Source of the DNA: Kitasatospora sp. DSM 101779
Lineage (GTDB): Bacteria; Actinomycetota; Actinomycetes; Streptomycetales; Streptomycetaceae
Direction of reading: 5' to 3'
NCBI RefSeq assembly: GCF_025655475.1
Contig: NZ_JAHTIK010000001.1
Coordinates: 6,754,180-6,818,179 of the forward strand
DNA length: 64,000 nt
Made by a program: the position numbers and the translations under genes. The notes beneath the pieces were generated by a model. It did not search any database, was not told the origin of the DNA, and saw only the letters and a list, made by a program, of their open reading frames with translations. This document shows, piece after piece, positions 18,444-27,031 of this stretch (its first letter is position 1; each line of letters opens with the position of its first letter).

Positions 18444-19427
18444 TCAGCCCGCGTCGGCGGCGCGGCCGCGCCGGTCCAGCGAGGCCAGGTAGGCGTTGTA
18501 GGCGGCGAGCTCGGCGTCGCCGTCCCGGTCCGCGGCGCGGTCGCGGCGGCGGGCCTGCCGCTCCTCGGAGCGCGCCCACTGCAGGGTGAGGGCGATCAGC
18601 ACGATCGCGGTCGGGATCTCGCCGAACGCCCAGGTGATGCCGCCGGCCAGCTCCTGGTCGACCAGCACCTTGGTGCCGGGCGGGGCGGCGGCGTCGGTGA
18701 AGGTGGTCACCAGCGGGTGGGTCGCCATCATCACCGCCACGCCGAAGAAGGCGTGGAACGGCATCCCCATGAAGAGCTCCAGGATGCGCATGACGTAGCC
18801 CGGCCGGTGCGGGCCCGGGTCCACGCCCATGATCGGCCAGAAGAAGAGCATGCCGATCGCCAGGAAGTGGACCATCATCGCGATGTGCCCGAGGCGGTAC
18901 TGCATCAGGAAGTCGAACAGCGGCGAGAAGTACAGCGCGTACAGGCTGGCGATGAACAGCGGGATGGTGGCGCCGGGGTGCGAGACCACCCGGACGTACC
19001 GGCTGTGCAGCAGCGCCACCAGCAGCTCCCGCGGGCCGCGGCCGCTGCCCTTGCGGGCCGGGCGCAGGGCGCGCAGGGCCAGCGTGATCGGGGCGCCGAG
19101 CAGCAGCAGGATGGGGGAGAGCATGGACAGCACCATGTGCTGGATCATGTGGGCGCTGAACAGCACCATGCCGTAGTCGTTCAGGCCGGTGCAGGTGACC
19201 AGGACGACCGTGGCGGTGCCCGCCGTCCAGGCGATCAGCCGGCCGACCGGCCACTTGTCGCCGCGCCGCCACAGCCGGACGGCGGCCGCCGTGTACAGGC
19301 CGAGGGCGAGCAGTGCGCCGATCAGGAAGGGCCAGTCCGGCGACCAGCCGAGCGCGCTGGACGGGGTGTACGGGCCCAGCGTCCCCATTCCACCGTGGTG
19401 GTGCATCCCTGCCATGCCGTCGCCCAT
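18444..19427 (-). CDS. CtaG-like cytochrome c oxidase assembly membrane protein
   Basis: 327 residues, about seven TM segments, of the caa3-type CtaG family. Family features: the His/Met-rich N-terminus (MGDGMAGMHHHGGMG), FSAHMIQHMVLSMLSPILLLLGAP, LGHIAMMVHFLAIGMLFFWPIMG and HAFFGVAVMMA. CtaG proteins assist assembly and copper insertion of cytochrome oxidase; the HMIQHM and H/M clusters are plausible copper ligands. The C-terminal ~45 residues are cytoplasmic and charged. No oxidase subunit is adjacent. Alternative start five codons later (MAGMHHH). Confidence 0.88.
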   Translation of the reverse strand: MGDGMAGMHHHGGMGTLGPYTPSSALGWSPDWPFLIGALLALGLYTAAAVRLWRRGDKWPVGRLIAWTAGTATVVLVTCTGLNDYGMVLFSAHMIQHMVLSMLSPILLLLGAPITLALRALRPARKGSGRGPRELLVALLHSRYVRVVSHPGATIPLFIASLYALYFSPLFDFLMQYRLGHIAMMVHFLAIGMLFFWPIMGVDPGPHRPGYVMRILELFMGMPFHAFFGVAVMMATHPLVTTFTDAAAPPGTKVLVDQELAGGITWAFGEIPTAIVLIALTLQWARSEERQARRRDRAADRDGDAELAAYNAYLASLDRRGRAADAG

Positions 19428-19588
19428 CGGCGCGTCCTGCCTTCGCTGGTGCCGACCGCACCCGCCCGAGGGCCGGTCCGGTTCGTCCGTTTTGCTTCCG
19501 GCACAGCCTAGGCGGCGCTTACGAACCGTCCGAACCCGGCCCCCCGGCCCGGACGGCCCGGTCCGCCGCGGCGACGGGCGCGCCGGGG

Positions 19589-20587
19589 TCAGCCCGTGGC
19601 CGGTACGAGGGTGTTCTCGCCGGTGCGCCCGGCCGCGAAGTCCGCCACGTTCTGCACGGTGGCGGCGATGATCTGGTCGACCGCGGTACGGGTGAAGTAC
19701 GCCTGGTGCGAGGTGACCAGCACGCGCGGGAGGGTCATCAGCCGGGCCAGGACGTCGTCGGTCACGCCCTGGACGGACCGGTCGGTGAAGAACACCCCGG
19801 TCTCCTCCTCGTACACGTCCAGTGCCACTCCGTGGAACCGGCCTGCCTTCAGCTCCTCCACGAGGGCCGTGCTGTCGATCAGTCCGCCGCGGCTGGAGTT
19901 CACCAGGATGGCGTCGTCCTTCATCAGGGCGAGTGCCGCGGCGTCGATCAGATGACGGGTGTCCGGCACCAGCGGGACGTGCAGGCTGACCAGGTCGCTG
20001 CGGGCCAGCAGCTCCTCCTTGTCGACGTAGGCCATGCCGAGGTCGACGCAGGCGGGGTTCGGCGCGAGGTCCCAGCCGAGCAGTTCGGTGCCGAAGCCGT
20101 GCGCGATCCGGGCGAAGCACTCGCCGATCTTGCCGGTGCCGATGACGCCGACGGTCATCCCGTGGACGTCCCGGCCGAGCAGGCCGTCCAGCCGGAAGTC
20201 GAACTCGCGGGTACGGCTGACCGCACGCACCAGCCGCCGGTTGACCGCGAGGGCCATCGCCCAGGCGTGCTCGGCGACCGCGTAGGGGGAGTAGTAGGAG
20301 ACCCGGGCCACGGTGAGGCCGAGGTCGCGGGCGGCCGCCAGATCGATGTTGTTGAAGCCGGTGGAGCGCTGGGTGACCAGCTTGGTGCCGCCGGCGGCGA
20401 GCCGGGCCAGCACCTCGCCGTCCAGCTCGTCGTTGACGCTGCTGGACACCACCGGGAAGCCTTCGGCGAGCGGGGCGGTGTCCCGGGTGAGGAAGACGTC
20501 CAGCATGCGCAGCGGGTGCCGGCCGGCGAACGCGGCTTCGAGCAGCGGCCGCTCGTCGGTCTGCACGCCGTAGGCGAGGATCTCCAT
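19589..20587 (-). CDS. D-2-hydroxyacid dehydrogenase, probable fermentative D-lactate dehydrogenase
   Basis: 332 residues. NAD-binding GVIGTGKIGECFARI, substrate-binding NSSRGGLIDSTAL (catalytic Arg), DVYEEETGVFF (catalytic Glu) and VLVTSHQAYFT (catalytic His) place it in the LdhA group of D-isomer 2-hydroxyacid dehydrogenases; the YEEE...FF stretch is typical of LdhA. It interconverts pyruvate and D-lactate with NADH. ATG has AGGAGGAG upstream. Monocistronic. Confidence 0.88.
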   Translation of the reverse strand: MEILAYGVQTDERPLLEAAFAGRHPLRMLDVFLTRDTAPLAEGFPVVSSSVNDELDGEVLARLAAGGTKLVTQRSTGFNNIDLAAARDLGLTVARVSYYSPYAVAEHAWAMALAVNRRLVRAVSRTREFDFRLDGLLGRDVHGMTVGVIGTGKIGECFARIAHGFGTELLGWDLAPNPACVDLGMAYVDKEELLARSDLVSLHVPLVPDTRHLIDAAALALMKDDAILVNSSRGGLIDSTALVEELKAGRFHGVALDVYEEETGVFFTDRSVQGVTDDVLARLMTLPRVLVTSHQAYFTRTAVDQIIAATVQNVADFAAGRTGENTLVPATG

Positions 20588-20731
20588 CGTGTTGCTCCTC
20601 CTGCTCGCTCGCGGGCCCTGCGGTCGCTCTCCCAACCTATGGTGTGCCCCGGACCCCGGGCATGGGCCGATCGCCCCCGAAGGCGCGTCGGACCGCAACG
20701 GGTACACCGTTACGGCATCGGGTGCACGGAC

Positions 20732-20840
20732 AGGGGCGCGGGGAGCTGTGCAGTCCGGGTGCGGCACGTCGTTCAGATCAGGGCTCGGCCCGATGCTGTG
20801 GTGACGACCGCATCCGAATTGCGCAGTTCCCCGCGCCCCT
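20732..20840. repeat. Dispersed repeat B, inverted pair forming a long hairpin
   Basis: AGGGGCGCGGGGAGCTGTGCA (20732-20752) and TGCGCAGTTCCCCGCGCCCCT (20820-20840) are near-perfect reverse complements enclosing about 67 bp that includes GGCTCGGCCCGATGCTGTGG. A single arm plus a similar GGCTCGGCCCGTGCTGTCACGACG interior recurs at 30087-30160, so it is a dispersed element and not only a terminator. It separates two same-strand genes (MFS and ldhA). Confidence 0.75.
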
Positions 20841-20862
20841 GAGGCGCTGCCCCGCGGGCCGG

Positions 20863-22209
20863 TCAGCCGCGGCGGCCGGTGAGGGTGCCGGCGAGGGCGG
20901 TCAGGGCGAAGAGCACGCCCGCGGCGGCCAGCGCGGCGCCGGAGGAGCCGACCGTGAGGAGCGCCGTCAGCAGCACGGTCGGACCGAGCTCCATCGCCGT
21001 GTTGAGCACGCCACCGGCCAGGCCGATCTGCTCCTCGGGGACACCGTCGGTGGCGAGCACCGCCGCGCCGGCGAAGGCGAGGGCCGCGCCGAAGGGCAGC
21101 AGCACCAGGCCGGGGACAAGCGGCAGGTAGCCGGAGCCGGCTCCGAGGTGGGCGAGGGCGAACAGGCCGGCCGCGCCGGTGGCGAGACCGATGCCGGTGA
21201 CGGCCTTCGGCCCGATCCGGCCGACCAGCGGGCCGGCGGCCCGGCCGCCGAGCAGCAGTGCCGCGGCGTACGGGAGGAAGGCGCCGGAGGTGGCGAGCGG
21301 GGTCCAGCCCAGGTCCTGCTGGAGGTGCAGGGTGAGCAGCAGGAACAGGGTCGCGGTGCCGCCGGCGCTCAGCAGGGTGGCGGCGAGGCCGAGCAGGCGG
21401 CGTCCGCCGCGCAGGAAGCCGAGCGGCAGCAGCGGCTGCGCGGCGCGCCGCTCGCGGAGCACGAAGGCGACGAGCACCAGCAGGCCGAGGGTGAGCGGCA
21501 GCTGCCAGCCGCCGGTCTCGGTGAGGACGAGGCCGTAGCTGACCAGCACCGTTCCGGCGGTGGCGAGGACGGCTCCGGGCAGGTCGAGGGCGGGGCGCCG
21601 GTCGCGGGCCGGGTCACGGGGCAGCAGTGCGGGGGCGAGGGCGAGGGCACCGGCGGCGACGACCACCGGGACGGCGAACATCCAGCGCCAGGAGAGCCAG
21701 CTCGCGACGGCCCCGGAGGCCAGGTTGCCGGTGGTGGCGCCGAGCACCGAGAGCCCGCCCCAGGTGGCCATCGCCCGGCCGTAGGCCGCCGGGCCGGGCA
21801 GCAGCGTCCTGAGGACGGCCATCCCGGCGGGGGCGACCAGGGCTGCCGCGGCGCCCTGGAGGAAGCGGAGCAGCAGGAGGGCGGTGTAGCCGGGGGCGGC
21901 CGGGGCGGCGATCGAGGCGAGGCCGAGCACCACCAGGCCGGTGGTGAGCATCCGCCGGCCGCCGTAGCGGTCGGTGAGGCGGCCGCCGAGCAGCAGCAGG
22001 GCGGCGAAGGAGAGCCCGTAGGCGGCGTTGAGCAGGACCAGCCGGCTGTGGTCGAGGCCGAACTCGCGGCCGATGTCGGGCAGCGGCACGGAGATCGCCA
22101 TCAGGGTGAAGATCAGCGTCGCCTGGACGGTGCCGAGCAGGGCGAAGCCGGGTGCGGTGCGTGGCGCCGGTGCGCCGGTGGACGTCGGAGTGATGGCCGT
22201 GGCAGCCAT
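20863..22209 (-). CDS. MFS drug-efflux-type transporter
   Basis: 448 residues, strongly hydrophobic throughout, with motif A GGRLTDRYGGRRM after TM2 and AAPGFALLGTVQATLIFTLMAISVP at TM1, typical of major facilitator drug:H+ antiporters. Substrate is unknown. The gene directly follows a TetR-family gene on the same strand (98 bp), and a TetR-type half-palindrome lies in its 5' leader, so it is probably the target efflux pump. Start 22209 has GGGGGAGA upstream and is preferred over 22242, which would place the operator-like sequence inside the coding region. Confidence 0.88.
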   Translation of the reverse strand: MAATAITPTSTGAPAPRTAPGFALLGTVQATLIFTLMAISVPLPDIGREFGLDHSRLVLLNAAYGLSFAALLLLGGRLTDRYGGRRMLTTGLVVLGLASIAAPAAPGYTALLLLRFLQGAAAALVAPAGMAVLRTLLPGPAAYGRAMATWGGLSVLGATTGNLASGAVASWLSWRWMFAVPVVVAAGALALAPALLPRDPARDRRPALDLPGAVLATAGTVLVSYGLVLTETGGWQLPLTLGLLVLVAFVLRERRAAQPLLPLGFLRGGRRLLGLAATLLSAGGTATLFLLLTLHLQQDLGWTPLATSGAFLPYAAALLLGGRAAGPLVGRIGPKAVTGIGLATGAAGLFALAHLGAGSGYLPLVPGLVLLPFGAALAFAGAAVLATDGVPEEQIGLAGGVLNTAMELGPTVLLTALLTVGSSGAALAAAGVLFALTALAGTLTGRRG

Positions 22210-22225
22210 GGTCTCCCCCTCTTTC

Positions 22226-22242
22226 TGTACCGTTCGGTCCAA
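22226..22242. promoter_or_regulatory. TetR-type operator before the MFS gene
   Basis: TGTACCGTTCGGTCCAA contains the near-palindrome ACCGTTCGGT. It lies 17-33 bp upstream of the MFS start and shares the core A-Y-CG-W-TCGGTC with a site before the tetR gene (22910-22925). Confidence 0.6.
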
Positions 22243-22307
22243 TATAAGGCCATGCGGAGGGCCGCCGAGGGGCGGCCGGTGGAGCCGTCGGCCCCGGCGC
22301 CCGGGGC

Positions 22308-22889
22308 TCAGTCGAGCAGTGACAGGGCGAGGTCCGCCGCGTCGGTGACCCGCCGCGGGTCGTCGCCGGCCTTGCCGATCACGCGCATGCCCTGCATCAC
22401 GGTGAGCAGCAGTCGGGCGAGCGCCCGCGGGTCCTTCTCCGGTGCCAGCTCGCCCTGGGCCTGGGCCCGGGCCAGTGCACCGGCGGTGAGTGTCTCCAGG
22501 GTGTCCCAGCTGGCCCGCACGCGGCGGGCCGCGTCCGGGTCGCGGGCGGCGAGTTCGGTGGCGGTGTTGGTGATCAGGCAGCCGCGGTGCCGCTGCTCGC
22601 GGACCGCCTCGTCGGCGAAGCGCCGCACCACGGCGCGGACCGTGGGCAGGGCCGCGCCGGGCTGCGACAACTCGGCGAGGAGCTTGGCGTCGGTGTTCTC
22701 CCGGTAGCGGTCGAGTGCCTTGAGGAACAGCTCGTGCTTGCCGCCGAAGGTGGCGTACAGGCTCGCGCGGCCGATGCCCAGGTGCCCGGTGAGGTCGGCC
22801 ACCGAGGTCGCCTCGTACCCGCGCTCCCAGAACAGCTCCAGCGCCGCCTGCAGCGCCGCGTCCGGGTCGAACTCCTTGGTCCTTGCCAT
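22308..22889 (-). CDS. TetR/AcrR-family repressor
   Basis: 193 residues. The N-terminal HTH (AALELFWERGYEATSVADLTGHLGIGRASLYATFGGKHELFLKAL) is a canonical TetR DNA-binding domain. The C-terminal region contains HRGCLITNTATELAARDP, frequent in TetR regulators whose pocket cysteine senses electrophiles, and ends VTDAADLALSLL. It probably represses itself and the downstream MFS gene through the related sites at 22910-22925 and 22226-22242. Confidence 0.9.
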   Translation of the reverse strand: MARTKEFDPDAALQAALELFWERGYEATSVADLTGHLGIGRASLYATFGGKHELFLKALDRYRENTDAKLLAELSQPGAALPTVRAVVRRFADEAVREQRHRGCLITNTATELAARDPDAARRVRASWDTLETLTAGALARAQAQGELAPEKDPRALARLLLTVMQGMRVIGKAGDDPRRVTDAADLALSLLD

Positions 22890-22909
22890 GGGAAGACCAT
22901 AGCGCTATC

Positions 22910-22925
22910 TGGATCGATCGGTCAA
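22910..22925. promoter_or_regulatory. TetR-type operator before the tetR gene
   Basis: TGGATCGATCGGTCAA contains the palindromic core GATCGATC and shares the TCGGTC half-site with 22226-22242. Position, about 20 bp upstream of the repressor start, suggests autoregulation. Confidence 0.55.
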
Positions 22926-22947
22926 GAAACCTTGGCAGAAAACAAGG

Positions 22948-22976
22948 GCCCCGCCCGCCAGGACGGCGGACGGGGC
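22948..22976 (-). terminator. Rho-independent terminator of pfkA
   Basis: On the minus strand GCCCCGTCCGCC-GTCCT-GGCGGGCGGGGC followed by CCTTGTTTTC, a 12-bp stem with one mismatch and a T-rich tail. It starts 24 nt after the pfkA stop. Confidence 0.85.
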
Positions 22977-22999
22977 TCCAGGGAGGTGCGGGCAGCCGG

Positions 23000-24025
23000 T
23001 CAGATGACCGTCTCGGCCTCGGTGTAGCGCTCCTGCGGCACGGTCTTCAGCTCGGCGACCGCCTCGGCGAGCGGCACCAGGCGGATGTCGGTGCCCTGCA
23101 GCGCGGTGATGTGGCCGAAGGCGCCCTTGTGCGCCGCCTCCACCGCGTGCCAGCCGAAGCGGGTGGCGAGCACCCGGTCGTAGGCGGTCGGGGTGCCGCC
23201 GCGCTGGGTGTGGCCGAGGATGACCGGACGGGCCTCCTTGCCGAGCCGGTGCTCCAGCTCGCGGGAGAGCTGGGTGGCGATGCCGGTGAACCGCTCGTGG
23301 CCGTACATGTCCTTGGTGCCCTCCTCCCACGGCATGGTGCCGGGCTCGGGCTTCGCGCCCTCGGCGCAGACCACGATCGCGAACTTCTTGTGCCGGTCGA
23401 AGCGCTCGCGCACCACGTCGGTCAGCTTGTCGATGTGGAAGGGGCGCTCGGGCACCACGATCGCGTGGGCGCCGGCGGCCATGCCCGCGTTCAGGGCGAT
23501 CCAGCCGGTGTGACGGCCCATCACCTCGACGACCATGACCCGCTGGTGCGACTCGGCGGTGGTCTTGAGCCGGTCCAGCGCGTCGGTCGCCACCGAGACG
23601 GCGGTGTCGAAGCCGAAGGTGACGTCGGTGCAGGCGATGTCGTTGTCGATCGTCTTCGGCACGCCGACCACCGGCAGGCCCGCGTCGCTCATCAGCTTCG
23701 CGGCCTTCAGGGTGCCCTCGCCGCCGATCGGGATGACCGCATCGATCCCGAGGTCCTTGCAGTGCTGCTTGGCGCGCTCCACGCCGTCCCGCAGGTGGCT
23801 CGGCTGGACCCGGGAGGATCCGAGGATCGTGCCGCCCTGGGCGAGGATGCCGCTCACCGACTCGAGGGTGAGCGGACGGTGGACGCCTTCGAGGAGGCCG
23901 CGCCAGCCGTCCTGGAAACCGATGATCTCGTCGCCGTGGTCGACCACCCCCCGGTGGACCACGGAACGGATCACGGCGTTCAGTCCGGGGCAGTCACCGC
24001 CGCTGGTCAGGACACCAATACGCAT
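23000..24025 (-). CDS. pfkA: ATP-dependent 6-phosphofructokinase
   Basis: 341 residues. MRIGVLTSGGDCPGLNAVIR, VIPIGGEGTLKAA (Gly at the position that distinguishes ATP- from pyrophosphate-dependent enzymes), PKTIDNDI, TFGFDTA, VMVVEVMGRHTGWIA and VILGHTQRGGTPTAYDR are all present. It phosphorylates fructose-6-phosphate in glycolysis. The 5' leader contains a copy of dispersed repeat A; upstream on the same strand are murT-gatD, isolated by a hairpin. Confidence 0.95.
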   Translation of the reverse strand: MRIGVLTSGGDCPGLNAVIRSVVHRGVVDHGDEIIGFQDGWRGLLEGVHRPLTLESVSGILAQGGTILGSSRVQPSHLRDGVERAKQHCKDLGIDAVIPIGGEGTLKAAKLMSDAGLPVVGVPKTIDNDIACTDVTFGFDTAVSVATDALDRLKTTAESHQRVMVVEVMGRHTGWIALNAGMAAGAHAIVVPERPFHIDKLTDVVRERFDRHKKFAIVVCAEGAKPEPGTMPWEEGTKDMYGHERFTGIATQLSRELEHRLGKEARPVILGHTQRGGTPTAYDRVLATRFGWHAVEAAHKGAFGHITALQGTDIRLVPLAEAVAELKTVPQERYTEAETVI

Positions 24026-24040
24026 TGCTTTGCAACTCCC

Positions 24041-24074
24041 CTGGGGGCACCTCCCAGCCGCCAGGCTGGGGGGA
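24041..24074 (+). repeat. Dispersed intergenic repeat A, copy 2
   Basis: CTGGGGGCACCTCCCAGCCG then CCAGGCTGGGGGGA: same core as 12555-12587, with CCCAGCC/GGCTGGG forming a hairpin. It starts 16 nt upstream of the pfkA start codon, so it is probably in the mRNA leader. Confidence 0.75.
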
Positions 24075-24300
24075 AGAACCGGAGGCCGGACTACCACCTC
24101 GGTGTCGCCACCGCGGACATGTCGCGCCCGGGCGTCTTCAACCGGGCGACCATGGCACAGCATACGGTTCCTGCGTCCGGCCGGGCAGGAGCCGAGCGGG
24201 AGCGGCATCGTCGACGCGTCCGCGCAATCTGCAGCCGGACGCCGAGGAGGGTTGCGTCCAGCGATCCCTATTCTCTTATGCATCCCGCCCACGGGGCACC

Positions 24301-24323
24301 GATTGACCGCAATGCGGTCAATC
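24301..24323 (-). terminator. Hairpin terminator after gatD
   Basis: Perfect 10-bp inverted repeat GATTGACCGC-AAT-GCGGTCAATC, ending 18 nt beyond the gatD stop codon (minus-strand reading). Moderate GC, no T-tract. Confidence 0.7.
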
Positions 24324-24340
24324 GGACACCCTCGTCGGGC

Positions 24341-25135
24341 TCAGGCGGGCTGGCTGGTGGCCGCGATGCGCTCCGCGCGCAGCGCGTCGTACCAGGTCGT
24401 GTCCGCCGGCGGCAGCGCGCTGACGTCCAGCGCCAGCTTGATCAGCATGTCGGCGACGGCAGGGTTGCGGGCCATCACCGGTCCGTGCAGGTAGGTGCCG
24501 AACACGGTCTCGCGGTACGCGCCCTCGGTGCCGTCGCCGGTGCCGTTGCCGCGGCCCGTCCGCACGCTGGCCAGGGGCTTGACGCCTTCGCCGAGGTGCG
24601 TGACGCCCTGGTGGTTCTCGAAACCGGTGAGCTGCGGCAGGCCGAGCTGCGGGTCGACGTCGGCGAGCACGTCGCCGACGCACCGGGCACCCTCGCCGCG
24701 GGTCGTCCACACGTCGAGCAGACCGAGGCCCGGCTCGCGCTCGCCGAGGTCGTTGATGAACTCGCGGCCGAGGATCTGGTAGCCGGCGCAGACCGAGAAG
24801 ATGATCGCACCGTTCTCGGCGGCGCGGACCAGACCGCCGTCGTTGCGCAGCCGCTCCGCGGCGAGCCGCTGCGGGCGGTCCTCACCGCCGCCGATCAGGT
24901 AGATGTCGCCGCTGGTCGGCACGGCCTGGTCGGAGCGCACGTCGATCCGGGTCACCCCGAGGCCGCGCTGCCGCGCCCGCCGCTCGACGACCAGCGCGTT
25001 GCCGCGGTCGCCGTACGTGCTGAGCAGGTCCGGGTACACCCAGACGAGGCGCAGGCTGCTCTCGTTCATCCTCGAAGGCCTTCCGTACTGCTGCTGCTGA
25101 GGCTGCTGGAACTGCGGGTCGGCAGGGTACGACAT
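24341..25135 (-). CDS. gatD: Lipid II isoglutaminyl synthase, glutaminase subunit GatD
   Basis: 264 residues from the ATG overlapping the murT stop (TGATG). A class I glutamine amidotransferase-like domain is clear: LVWVYPDLLSTYGDRGNALVVERRA, YLIGGGEDRPQ, IIFSVCAGYQILG (catalytic Cys) and FGTYLHGPVMARNP (catalytic His). GatD supplies ammonia to MurT, which amidates the alpha-carboxyl of D-Glu in the peptidoglycan stem. The first 22 residues (MSYPADPQFQQPQQQQYGRP) are an unusual Gln-rich extension; ATG 25069 would give the standard 242-residue length. Confidence 0.9.
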   Translation of the reverse strand: MSYPADPQFQQPQQQQYGRPSRMNESSLRLVWVYPDLLSTYGDRGNALVVERRARQRGLGVTRIDVRSDQAVPTSGDIYLIGGGEDRPQRLAAERLRNDGGLVRAAENGAIIFSVCAGYQILGREFINDLGEREPGLGLLDVWTTRGEGARCVGDVLADVDPQLGLPQLTGFENHQGVTHLGEGVKPLASVRTGRGNGTGDGTEGAYRETVFGTYLHGPVMARNPAVADMLIKLALDVSALPPADTTWYDALRAERIAATSQPA

Positions 25136-26391
25136 CAGACCGCCACCGCCTTGCGCAGCTGCTGGAAGGCGGTGTAGTTGGCGATCGCCTCGATCCGGCC
25201 GGGCGGGGCCAGCCGGACGGCCTGCTCCAGCGTGTCCACCACCTGGAACTGCAGCCCGGCGACCTCCAGACGGACCGCCAGGTCGAGCTTGCGCTGGCCC
25301 ATCACGAAGATCGGGTGGCCGGCCAGGCGCTCGTAGTCGACGTCCCACAGCCAGGAGGTGTCGGTGCCGTCCGCGTCCAGCGCGTTCACCGACAGCACCA
25401 CCGGCGCCGGCGGCTGGTCGATCAGCGTGAAGGTCTCCAGCCAGCCGGCCGGGTTCTTCGCCAGCAGGAGCCGGACGTCCCGGCCCTGGTACTGCACCAC
25501 GTCGTAGCGGCCGGCCACCGCGGCGACCGTCTGCATCCGCTGCAGCGCGACCTGCGGGGCCACGCCGAAGACCGCCGCGACCGCCGCCGAGCTGGTGGCG
25601 TTCGCCAGGTTGGCGCGGCCGGGCAGCTGCAGCTGGATCGGCCAGGCGCCGCGGTGCGGGTCGATGACGTGGGTGCCCTGCAGCGCCCAGTGCGGGTTCG
25701 GGCGGCGGAAGCCGCACTGTGAGCAGAACCAGTCCTCGCCGGGGCGCTGCATCACGCCGCCGCAGGACGGGCAGGACCAGGCGTCCTCCTTCCACGCCTG
25801 CCCGGCGGCAACCCAGACCACCTTCTTGCAGGAGGAGGCGGCCCAGGTCACCAGCGGGTCGTCGGCGTTGGCGATGATCACCGCGTCCGAGTCCTTCAGG
25901 CCCTCGCGCCACTTCTCCGCCATCATGCGGGTCTCGGCGGCGCGGTCCAGCTGGTCGCGGGAGAGGTTCAGCAGCGCTATGGCCTTGGGACGGGTGTCCC
26001 GGGCGACCGTGGCCAGGTACTTCTCGTCCACCTCGATCACGCCGAAGCGCGCCTCCGAGCCGCCGGCCAGTGCGGCCGTGATGCCGGCCGGCATGTTGGC
26101 GCCCAGCGCGTTGGAGACCACCGGGCCGGCGGCGCGCAGGGCCTCGGCGATCAGCCGGGTGGTGGTGGTCTTGCCGTTGGTCGCGCTGACCAGCACCACG
26201 TCGAGGTGCTCGGCCAGGGTCGCGAGCAGATCGGGGTCGAGCTTGAGTGCGATCTTGCCGCCGATCACCGAGCCACTGCCGCGGCCGGCCTTCTGCGAGA
26301 GGGCGGCGGCCATCTTGCCGGCCGTCACGGCGATCTTGGCGCGGGCGGGCAGCGAGGCGTCGCGTGCGGCTTCCGGACCGGTGCCTGGCAT
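25135..26391 (-). CDS. murT: Lipid II isoglutaminyl synthase, ligase subunit MurT
   Basis: 418 residues. Mur-ligase ATP-binding SATNGKTTTTRLIAEAL, FGVIEVDEKYL and LNLSRDQLDR are present, followed by the MurT-specific four-cysteine zinc ribbon (CPSCGG...WFCSQCGF) and a C-terminal DUF1727-type domain (DTSWLWDVDYERLAGHPIFVMGQR). It uses ATP and GatD-derived ammonia to convert D-Glu to D-isoGln in lipid II. Cytoplasmic, operon with gatD by a 1-nt-class overlap. Confidence 0.95.
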   Translation of the reverse strand: MPGTGPEAARDASLPARAKIAVTAGKMAAALSQKAGRGSGSVIGGKIALKLDPDLLATLAEHLDVVLVSATNGKTTTTRLIAEALRAAGPVVSNALGANMPAGITAALAGGSEARFGVIEVDEKYLATVARDTRPKAIALLNLSRDQLDRAAETRMMAEKWREGLKDSDAVIIANADDPLVTWAASSCKKVVWVAAGQAWKEDAWSCPSCGGVMQRPGEDWFCSQCGFRRPNPHWALQGTHVIDPHRGAWPIQLQLPGRANLANATSSAAVAAVFGVAPQVALQRMQTVAAVAGRYDVVQYQGRDVRLLLAKNPAGWLETFTLIDQPPAPVVLSVNALDADGTDTSWLWDVDYERLAGHPIFVMGQRKLDLAVRLEVAGLQFQVVDTLEQAVRLAPPGRIEAIANYTAFQQLRKAVAV

Positions 26392-27031
26392 GCTCAGTGG
26401 TTCCTCCTTGCTGCGGCGCCGCCCCGGTCGTGCGTGACCGTCGGACGGCAGGGACGGGGGTCAGCCTACCCACTCCGGCGGCGGGCTTTGAGCGGCGGAC
26501 CCCGTGCGGCCTGCCGGGACCGCCCGGACGGCCTGCGACCCGCAGCCCGCGAAGGGGGCCTTTGGGGGCTCGGGCAGGTGTGCGGACCATCCCGCCCGCC
26601 CCGGCCGTCGGGCCGCGCGCACCGGTCTCGCCGGTCCGGCGGACACCCCCTCAGGAGTGGCTGCTGCCGGTACCGCTGCGGTCTGCGTCACGGTGCCGCG
26701 CAGTACGGCGGCCGGGCCGTCCGCGGCCGTGCCGATCAGGATCTCGCGCAGGATCTCGCGGCAGGTCCGCAGGGCGCGGACGGGCGGCAGTCCTGGCCGT
26801 CGCGCACCCCTGCGTGCGTGGCTCGGACACCGGACCCGGTGCCCGGCAGGGTGAGAAAGGGACATACCGGCTCTGAGGGGGTGTCAGGGGGGCGTACGGG
26901 GCCCGTACCCCGCCCGCGCCCCTCCAGCCGGCGGAGCGGACGGTACTCCGGCCCGGCCGCGGGGTGCGGCCGGGCCGGAGTCCGTTCGGAGCGTGGTCGG
27001 GTCCGCTCGGGGTACTGCGGGTGCCGGCGCC
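26392..27031. other. 640-bp intergenic region
   Basis: Between murT (promoter side) and the end of the ACT-GNAT gene. Only shadow frames are visible. Contains the terminator at 26945-26981; nothing else recognised. Confidence 0.5.
26945..26981 (-). terminator. Hairpin terminator of the ACT-GNAT gene
   Basis: Perfect 16-bp inverted repeat (26945-26960 with 26966-26981) around a GGGGT loop, 50 nt past the stop codon of the minus-strand gene. Confidence 0.75.

Larger units (their letters stand above)
24026..24340. other. pfkA upstream region
   Basis: 315 bp between gatD (minus strand) and pfkA (minus strand). Holds repeat A (24041-24074), an AT-rich patch around 24268-24285 (CTATTCTCTTATGCAT) that may include the pfkA promoter, and the gatD terminator. 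No gene is recognised. Confidence 0.5.

Noticed and set aside
20732..20840. A simple transcription terminator
   Set aside because: The arm and interior sequences recur elsewhere (30087-30160), so a dispersed repeat is the better description, although it may also terminate transcription.
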